The translations under genes and the position numbers were made by a program. Positions 13,762-18,729 of a stretch of DNA of 18,729 bases are shown in pieces; within the stretch, counting starts at the first letter, position 1, and each line of letters begins with the position of its first letter. The DNA comes from Alphaproteobacteria bacterium (lineage in GTDB: Bacteria > Pseudomonadota > Alphaproteobacteria > Sphingomonadales > Sphingomonadaceae). The DNA is taken from the NCBI GenBank assembly GCA_028869975.1, contig JAGWQR010000149.1, forward strand, positions 1-18,729, written 5' to 3'. Below the pieces are notes generated by a model. It saw only the letters and a program-made list of their open reading frames with translations. It searched no databases and was not told where the DNA came from.

Positions 13762-14375
13762 ACGCGTTCTTCCTCTCCGCGCTCGTCACGCTGTTTGTGG
13801 CAATTGATCCGCCCGGCTGTGCGCCGATCTTTGCGGCGCTGGTCGCCGGAACGCCGGTGGCGCATCAGCGCAGCATGGCGGTGCGCTCAACACTGATTGC
13901 TACACTCATCCTGCTTGGCTTTGCCCTGATCGGGCGCGCCTTTCTCGATTATCTTGGCGTGAGTCTGGCCGCCTTCCGGCTGGCGGGCGGTGCAATGCTG
14001 TTTCTCATGGCGCTCGAAATGGTGTTCGAGAAACGCCAGCAACGCCGCGAGGCCCGCGCGAATGACCTCAGCATAACCGAGCATGAGGATATTTCGGTGT
14101 TCCCGATGGGCATGCCGATGATCGCCGGGCCGGGCGCGATTGTGGCGGTGATGCTGCTGATGGCGCGCACGCATAACTGGCCTGAAAAGCTGGCGGTGAT
14201 CGGCGCACTGGCGAGCGTGCTCGCGCTCATTCTGCTGTCCCTGCTGGTGTCGGCGCCGCTGATGCGGTTGGTTGGCCCCAAGGTGGAGGCGGTTATCTCG
14301 CGCATCCTCGGCATGATCCTCGCCGCGCTCGCCGCGCAGTTCGTGCTCGACGGGCTAAATGCGGGGTTGCATTGA
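13758..14375 (+). CDS. MarC family integral membrane protein
   Basis: A 205-residue inner-membrane protein with about six hydrophobic segments and the family signatures LFVAIDPPGCAPIFAAL at the N-terminus, FRLAGGAMLFLMALEMVFE, and FPMGMPMIAGPGAIVAVMLL in the middle. MarC proteins were once linked to multiple antibiotic resistance, but that role was not upheld for E. coli MarC; the transported substrate, if any, is unknown. The start is TTG at 13758, overlapping the folD stop by 4 bases, with GGAGG at 13743-13747, ten bases upstream. It is the last gene of the plus-strand unit and ends 9 bases from the stop of the convergent glutamate-synthase-like gene, with no hairpin terminator visible. Confidence 0.92.
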   Translation: MNAFFLSALVTLFVAIDPPGCAPIFAALVAGTPVAHQRSMAVRSTLIATLILLGFALIGRAFLDYLGVSLAAFRLAGGAMLFLMALEMVFEKRQQRREARANDLSITEHEDISVFPMGMPMIAGPGAIVAVMLLMARTHNWPEKLAVIGALASVLALILLSLLVSAPLMRLVGPKVEAVISRILGMILAALAAQFVLDGLNAGLH

Positions 14376-14384
14376 GAAACCCCC

Positions 14385-15974
14385 TCAAAACCGCTCCGCG
14401 CTCGCCATCTCCCAGTTGCTCATGTAGAACCCGTCATGGCAGCCGCTGAGCAGTTCGCCAGGCATCAGGAAGTGGTGGAGGTTGGCGAAGCTGCGCACTT
14501 CGGAGGCGCTGATCCGGTGCGAAAGGTGGCGCGGCTCAAGCTCGTCGGGGTGGCTGATGCCCGCCGCCGCCATCATCTCGGCAAGCACCTTTACCGTGCG
14601 CGTGTGGAAATTATAGACGCGCTCGGCCTTTGTCGGCACGTGCAGCGCTTTCTGGCGCAGCTTGTCCTGCGTCGCCACGCCGGTCGGGCAATGGTTGGTA
14701 TGGCAGGCGAGCGATTGCACGCAGCCCAATGAAAACATGAAAGCGCGCGCAGCGTTCACCCAGTCCGCACCAATTGCGAGATAGGCGGCGACGCCGAACG
14801 CCGAATTGACCTTGCCGGCCGCGCCGATCTTGATCTGGTTGCGCAAGCCAGCGCCAACCAGCGTGTTATGAACGAACAGCAGCCCCTCGCGCAGCGGCGT
14901 GCCGACATGATCGGAAAACTCCTGAGGCGCGGCGCCAGTGCCGCCCTCTGCGCCATCGACCACAACAAAATCGGGAACGACGCCGGTTTGCAGCATGGCC
15001 TTGACTATGCTCATAAACTCCCACGGGTGGCCGATGCACAGCTTGAACCCGACCGGCTTGCCGCCCGATAATTCACGCAGCCGGGTGATGAAGTCCATCA
15101 TCTCCAACGGGGTGGAGAAGGCGCTATGCGCGGCAGGCGAAATGCAATCCCGATCCATCGGCACATGGCGGGTGGCGGCCACCTCTGGGGTCAGCTTGGC
15201 GCGCGGCAGCACGCCGCCATGGCCGGGTTTGGCCCCCTGGCTCAGCTTGATCTCGATCATCTTGACCTGCGGGCTGGCGGCTTTGGCCTTGAACAACTCG
15301 GGATCGAACCTGCCCTCCGCCGTGCGGCAGCCGAAATAGGCGCTGCCCAGCTCCCACACCAGATCGCCGCCGCCTTCCTCATGATAGGGGCTGATGCTGC
15401 CCTCGCCGGTATCCTGATAGAAATTGCCGCGTTTTGCACCTATGCTGAGCGCGCGGATCGCGGCCCCGGACAGCGCACCAAAGCTCATCGCCGAGATGTT
15501 GAAGATGCTTGCCGAATAGGGCTGGCTGCACTGGTCATTGCCGATCTGGATGCGGAAGTTTGCCGGGTCCACATCCTTGGCCGGTACCAGCGAGTGCTGG
15601 ATATATTCATAATCGCTGCCATAGACATCATAGAGCGTGCCGAACGGGTGATCGGCGGGCACACCCTTGGCACGGCGATACACCAGCGCGCGCTGCTCGC
15701 GCGAGAAAGGCACCTCATCGCGGTCGCTTTCAAGGAAATACTGGCGGATTTCCGGGCGGATGAACTCGAAGATCCAGCGCATATGACCAAGCACCGGATA
15801 GTTGCGCAGGATCGCGTGCTTGTTCTGGATCAAATCATAAAGGCCGACAATGACCAGGAAGACGAGAAACCATTCGAGCAAATCCTCCCAGCGGCCCATC
15901 GGCTTGAAGATGATCGCAACCGCCAGCAGCACGATGCAGATGATGAAAGCGTTGTAGCGGCCATAACGTGCCAT
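14385..15974 (-). CDS. FMN-binding glutamate-synthase-like protein with N-terminal membrane anchor
   Basis: A 529-residue protein. Residues about 8-27 and 31-50 form two membrane helices. After a linker comes the FMN/iron-sulfur synthase domain of the glutamate synthase large subunit: FNISAMSFGALSGAAIRAL, TGEGSISPYH, KLSQGAKPGHGGVLP, VDGAEGGTGAAP and IGAAGKV. Cysteines C418, C424 and C429 (Cx5Cx4C) match the 3Fe-4S ligands of GltB. The glutamine amidotransferase and C-terminal GltB domains are missing, and no gltD-like partner is adjacent, so it cannot be an ordinary glutamate synthase. Such stand-alone proteins are common, and their substrate is not settled. GAGGAG lies 8 bases before the ATG. 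purB ends 38 bases upstream on the same strand. Confidence 0.9.
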   Translation of the reverse strand: MARYGRYNAFIICIVLLAVAIIFKPMGRWEDLLEWFLVFLVIVGLYDLIQNKHAILRNYPVLGHMRWIFEFIRPEIRQYFLESDRDEVPFSREQRALVYRRAKGVPADHPFGTLYDVYGSDYEYIQHSLVPAKDVDPANFRIQIGNDQCSQPYSASIFNISAMSFGALSGAAIRALSIGAKRGNFYQDTGEGSISPYHEEGGGDLVWELGSAYFGCRTAEGRFDPELFKAKAASPQVKMIEIKLSQGAKPGHGGVLPRAKLTPEVAATRHVPMDRDCISPAAHSAFSTPLEMMDFITRLRELSGGKPVGFKLCIGHPWEFMSIVKAMLQTGVVPDFVVVDGAEGGTGAAPQEFSDHVGTPLREGLLFVHNTLVGAGLRNQIKIGAAGKVNSAFGVAAYLAIGADWVNAARAFMFSLGCVQSLACHTNHCPTGVATQDKLRQKALHVPTKAERVYNFHTRTVKVLAEMMAAAGISHPDELEPRHLSHRISASEVRSFANLHHFLMPGELLSGCHDGFYMSNWEMASAERF

Positions 15975-16012
15975 GGCGCATTCTCCTCATTTATTGTCAG
16001 ATTGTCGCCAGA

Positions 16013-17329
16013 TCACCCCATGTCAAACACGCGCGCGAAGATCGTTTCGACATGCTTGAGGTGATAAACGAGATCGAACAATGCTTCCAGTTCGGCGGGG
16101 GGGAGCGCTCTGGTTACATCCGCATCCGCTTTGAGCAGATCAAGCAGCGAGAGCGCGCCGTCGGATTCCCAGACCTTCATAGCATTACGCTGGACGAGTT
16201 TGTAGGCATCTTCCCGGCTGACCCCGGCCTGGGTCAGCGCGAGCAGCACACGCTGAGAGTGTACGAGCCCACCCATCTTGTCGAGATTCTTCTGCATCCG
16301 CGCCGGATAGACGACCAGCTTGTCGATCACGCCGGTGAGGCGCGCCAGCGCGAAATCGAGCGTAATCGTCGCATCCGGCCCGATATAGCGCTCAACCGAG
16401 GAGTGCGAAATGTCGCGCTCATGCCATAGCGCCACATTCTCGAGCGCGGGTGTCACCGCCGCGCGTACCATGCGGGCAAGGCCGGTGAGATTCTCGGTGA
16501 GCACCGGGTTGCGCTTGTGCGGCATTGCCGACGAGCCTTTTTGCCCCGGCGCGAAATACTCTTCCGCTTCGAGCACCTCGGTGCGCTGGAGATGGCGGAT
16601 TTCGGTGGCGAGCCGCTCGATGCTGCTGGCGATGACGCCAAGCGTTGCAAAGAACATGGCGTGCCGGTCGCGCGGGATCACCTGCGTGGAGACCGGCTCA
16701 ATTGCGAGCCCGAGCTTCTCGGCGACATAGGCCTCGACGCGCGGATCGATATTGGCGAAGGTGCCGACCGCGCCGGAAATGGCACAGGTGGCAATGTCGG
16801 CGCGCGCCGCTTCCAATCGTTTGCGCGCGCGCACAAACTCCGCATAGGCTTGGGCCATTTTCAGTCCGAAGGTCCCCGGCTCGGCATGAATGCCGTGCGA
16901 CCGGCCGATGCAGGGGGTCAGTTTATGCTCCTCGGCGCGGCGTTTGATGGCGGCCAGCAGCGCGTCAATGTCGGCGAGTAGGATATCGCTTGCCTGTTCC
17001 AGTTGCACGGCAAGGCAGGTGTCGAGCACATCCGACGAGGTCATCCCCTGGTGCATGAAGCGCGCCTCATCGCCCACCTGCTCCGCCACCCAGGTCAGGA
17101 ACGCGATCACATCATGCTTGGTGACGGCCTCGATCGCGTCAATCGCCGCCACATCAATCGTCGGCTTCGTTGCCCACCAGTCCCACAAGGCCTTCGCGGC
17201 CGCCTGCGGCACCACGCCGAGACTGCTGAGCGCCTCCGTGGCATGCGCCTCAATCTCGAACCAGATGCGGAAGCGGTTTTCAGGGTCCCAGATGCGGACC
17301 ATGTCGGGGCGGGCGTAACGGGGGACCAT
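16013..17329 (-). CDS. purB: Adenylosuccinate lyase
   Basis: A 438-residue cytoplasmic enzyme acting twice in purine metabolism: SAICAR to AICAR plus fumarate, and adenylosuccinate to AMP plus fumarate. The start MVPRYARPDMVRIW is typical of short-type PurB. TSSDVLDTCLAVQL (about 97-110), GRSHGIHAEPGTFG with predicted catalytic H145, and the superfamily signature GSSAMPHKRNP (265-275, flexible catalytic-serine loop) are intact. ATG 17329 is chosen over TTG 17332 because AGGA sits 6 bases upstream of it. It is flanked on the same strand by phzF upstream (70 bp) and the glutamate-synthase-like gene downstream. Confidence 0.97.
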   Translation of the reverse strand: MVPRYARPDMVRIWDPENRFRIWFEIEAHATEALSSLGVVPQAAAKALWDWWATKPTIDVAAIDAIEAVTKHDVIAFLTWVAEQVGDEARFMHQGMTSSDVLDTCLAVQLEQASDILLADIDALLAAIKRRAEEHKLTPCIGRSHGIHAEPGTFGLKMAQAYAEFVRARKRLEAARADIATCAISGAVGTFANIDPRVEAYVAEKLGLAIEPVSTQVIPRDRHAMFFATLGVIASSIERLATEIRHLQRTEVLEAEEYFAPGQKGSSAMPHKRNPVLTENLTGLARMVRAAVTPALENVALWHERDISHSSVERYIGPDATITLDFALARLTGVIDKLVVYPARMQKNLDKMGGLVHSQRVLLALTQAGVSREDAYKLVQRNAMKVWESDGALSLLDLLKADADVTRALPPAELEALFDLVYHLKHVETIFARVFDMG

Positions 17330-17370
17330 CAAGATTCCTGCGGTTATGAGTGATGCGCGCCGCCTAGCAC

Positions 17371-17396
17371 CGCGCGGGCCAAGTCACAACCGCGCG
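17371..17396 (-). other. GC-rich inverted repeat between phzF and purB
   Basis: CGCGCGG (17371-17377) and CCGCGCG (17390-17396) can form a 7-pair stem with a 12-base loop, starting 3 bases after the phzF stop. No U-tract follows on the minus strand, so it is not a standard intrinsic terminator. It could slow 3' decay or be chance in GC-rich DNA. The rest of the 70 bp gap shows only the purB ribosome binding site. Confidence 0.3.
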
Positions 17397-17399
17397 CCG

Positions 17400-18278
17400 C
17401 TAAAAGCCCGTTTGCCCGGAAAACAAAGTGATGCACTGTCCGCCGATCCAGATGGTGTCATCCGTGTCCTGATCGACATAGATGCGTCCATCGCGGCCCA
17501 GACAGGTGCCCTGCACGGCGCGATACGGCGCTTTGGCACGCCCGGAAGCGAGCAGCCACTGCGCGGCAGAAGCATTGAGGCTGCCCGTCACCGGGTCTTC
17601 AATCAGGGTGCCGCTCGCGTCGGTGAAGAGCGCACGCAATTCCCAGTCAGCTCCATTATCGCCCGGCCCGATGATGCCGATTTCGATATGGCTGGCGGGG
17701 CCATGCGGGCCCATCGTGCCCGCTTCGATGCGCGCGCCCAGACTGCGTTGCGGCTTGATTGTGCGCACAGCCGCCGCCGATTCGAGCAAGACCCCCGCCC
17801 AGCCGGGGCCGTTATCGAGCCATTGATGATCGACAATCGCGCTGCGGCTGATCCCGAGTATTTCGCAAATCTCGACGATCTTCCCATCCTCCAGCGGGCC
17901 CGAGCGCAGCGGCGGCGGGGCAGCGAGGGCGAGACGTTTGCCATCGCGCTTGATTTGCACCAACCCCGCACCGCACTCCTGCACGATATAGTCGCCTCGT
18001 GGTTGCCCACCCGCCGTCAGCCAGGCATGGCAGGTGCCGAGCGTGGGATGGCCGGCAAAGGGCAGCTCGCGCTCGAGCGTGAAGATGCGCACCTTATAGT
18101 CTGCTTGCCTGTGCTCGGGCGGCAGCAGAAAGGTGGTTTCAGACAGGTTGAGCCATTGCGTGATGCGCTGCATCTCCGCCGTGTCCAGCCCGTCCGCCCC
18201 GGTAATCACTGCAACCGGATTGCCAGTGAATGCGCTGTCTGCAAACACATCAATCATTGAAAACGGTCGGCTCAACAC
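17400..18278 (-). CDS. PhzF family isomerase-like protein
   Basis: A 292-residue protein of the PhzF / diaminopimelate-epimerase fold. Family marks are FSMIDVFADSAFTGNPVAVI at the N-terminus, LNLSETTFLLP with the catalytic glutamate E47, RELPFAGHPTLGTCHAW, and the second-half motif LFTDASGTLIEDPVTGSLNASAAQWL. In phenazine producers PhzF isomerises trans-2,3-dihydro-3-hydroxyanthranilate, but no other phz genes are here, so this is one of the many family members with an unknown substrate. The start is GTG 18278 with AGGAG (18289-18285) 6 bases upstream. An ATG seven codons later (18257) is possible but lacks such a site. The ribosome binding site overlaps the stop codon of radC, indicating coupling. 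Confidence 0.9.
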   Translation of the reverse strand: MLSRPFSMIDVFADSAFTGNPVAVITGADGLDTAEMQRITQWLNLSETTFLLPPEHRQADYKVRIFTLERELPFAGHPTLGTCHAWLTAGGQPRGDYIVQECGAGLVQIKRDGKRLALAAPPPLRSGPLEDGKIVEICEILGISRSAIVDHQWLDNGPGWAGVLLESAAAVRTIKPQRSLGARIEAGTMGPHGPASHIEIGIIGPGDNGADWELRALFTDASGTLIEDPVTGSLNASAAQWLLASGRAKAPYRAVQGTCLGRDGRIYVDQDTDDTIWIGGQCITLFSGQTGF

Positions 18279-18287
18279 GCTCTTCTC

Positions 18288-18729
18288 CTACAACAACCCC
18301 ATTGCGCGCATGCTTGCATGCCCCTTGCCGCCGATGATGATATGGTCATGCACGGCAATGCCCAGACGCATCCCGGCGTCGGCAATCTCGCGGGTGATGC
18401 GGATGTCGGCCTTGCTCGGCTGCGGATCACCCGAGGGGTGGTTGTGGACGATGATGATCGCCGTCGAACCAAGGTCAAGCGCGCGGCGAATCACCTCGCG
18501 TGTGTGGATCGCGGCTTCATCGACCGAACCTTCCGCCATCACCTCATCGCGAATCAGCATGTTGCGCGAATTGAGATGCAGCACACGCACCCGCTCTATG
18601 GTCAGATAGGCCATGTCGGCGCGCAGATAATCGAGCAGCGCCTGCCAGCTCGCGAGCACTTTGGCCCCGGCCACCTCACTGCGCAACAGGCGGATGGCCG
18701 CGGCGTGCACGGCCTTGAGCGTTGCCGCC
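18288..18729 (-). CDS. radC: RadC-family (UPF0758) protein, C-terminal part; gene continues off the right edge
   Basis: About 147 residues are in the window, running from the edge (AATLKAVHAAAIRLLR) to a TAG at 18290-18288. The JAB/MPN-like metal-binding motif is complete: HNHPSGDPQPSKAD, followed by ITREIADAGMRLGIAVHDHIIIG and the usual ending (SMRAMGLL). The N-terminal helix-hairpin-helix part lies outside. RadC proteins were once thought to be DNA repair factors, but the function of chromosomal copies is uncertain; mobile-element copies act as antirestriction-like or accessory proteins. No start codon inside the window is needed, because the conserved frame runs straight off the edge. It precedes phzF and shares its stop with the phzF ribosome binding site. 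Confidence 0.9.
   Translation of the reverse strand, partial: AATLKAVHAAAIRLLRSEVAGAKVLASWQALLDYLRADMAYLTIERVRVLHLNSRNMLIRDEVMAEGSVDEAAIHTREVIRRALDLGSTAIIIVHNHPSGDPQPSKADIRITREIADAGMRLGIAVHDHIIIGGKGHASMRAMGLL

Noticed and set aside
17400..18278. PhzF considered as evidence for a phenazine biosynthesis cluster
   Set aside because: No phzA/B/D/E/G relatives occur nearby; family members without phenazine links are very common.
1..18729. tRNA or rRNA genes, CRISPR arrays, transposase genes, toxin-antitoxin pairs and defence genes
   Set aside because: None found on reading both strands. Nearly all DNA is accounted for by core genes and the riboswitch.

Overview
The window reads as a chromosomal housekeeping region of an alphaproteobacterium, most likely a member of the Sphingomonadales. 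I infer this from protein families rather than a database match. The clues are an alphaproteobacterial-type SspB divergent from hisB, an ispH-thrB-rnhA cluster with the aminoglycoside-phosphotransferase-like homoserine kinase, a split glycine decarboxylase (gcvPA/gcvPB) behind a tandem glycine riboswitch, and a perfect CtrA box. DNA is GC-rich with short gaps and many 1-11 nt gene overlaps. There is no sign of an insertion sequence, prophage, CRISPR array, tRNA or rRNA.

Layout. (1) 1-1255: the 5' end of hisB on the minus strand, divergent from sspB-gmk. (2) 1252-3593, minus strand: ispH-thrB-rnhA, meeting gmk tail to tail with a shared TTAA stop. (3) 3594-5735: a region that looks less GC-rich, holding an uncharacterised lipoprotein gene (TTG start, good Shine-Dalgarno) and a membrane-bound diguanylate cyclase with a CtrA box just upstream. 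(4) 5746-14375, plus strand: a promoter with a perfect TTGACA, a tandem glycine riboswitch, then eleven tightly packed genes: gcvT, gcvH, gcvPA, gcvPB, a HIG1-like small membrane protein, a PduO-type cobalamin adenosyltransferase, argB, yggT, a DUF167 gene, folD and marC. (5) 14385-18729, minus strand: the 3' part of radC, a phzF-family gene, purB, and a membrane-anchored FMN-binding glutamate-synthase-like gene.

How the genes fit together. The glycine cleavage genes turn glycine into CO2, NH3 and 5,10-methylene-THF. FolD, further down the same apparent transcription unit, converts 5,10-methylene-THF to 10-formyl-THF for purine synthesis, and purB lies just beyond. The riboswitch could therefore tie glycine level to one-carbon supply.

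The most interesting points are regulatory. The Shine-Dalgarno region of gcvT can pair with the conserved core of aptamer II, a simple candidate for a translational ON switch. The diguanylate cyclase has a TTAA-N7-TTAAC box placed so that transcription would start at its ATG, suggesting a leaderless, CtrA-controlled c-di-GMP gene whose enzyme lacks the inhibitory I-site. I found no wholly new multi-gene system; the rest is ordinary core metabolism.
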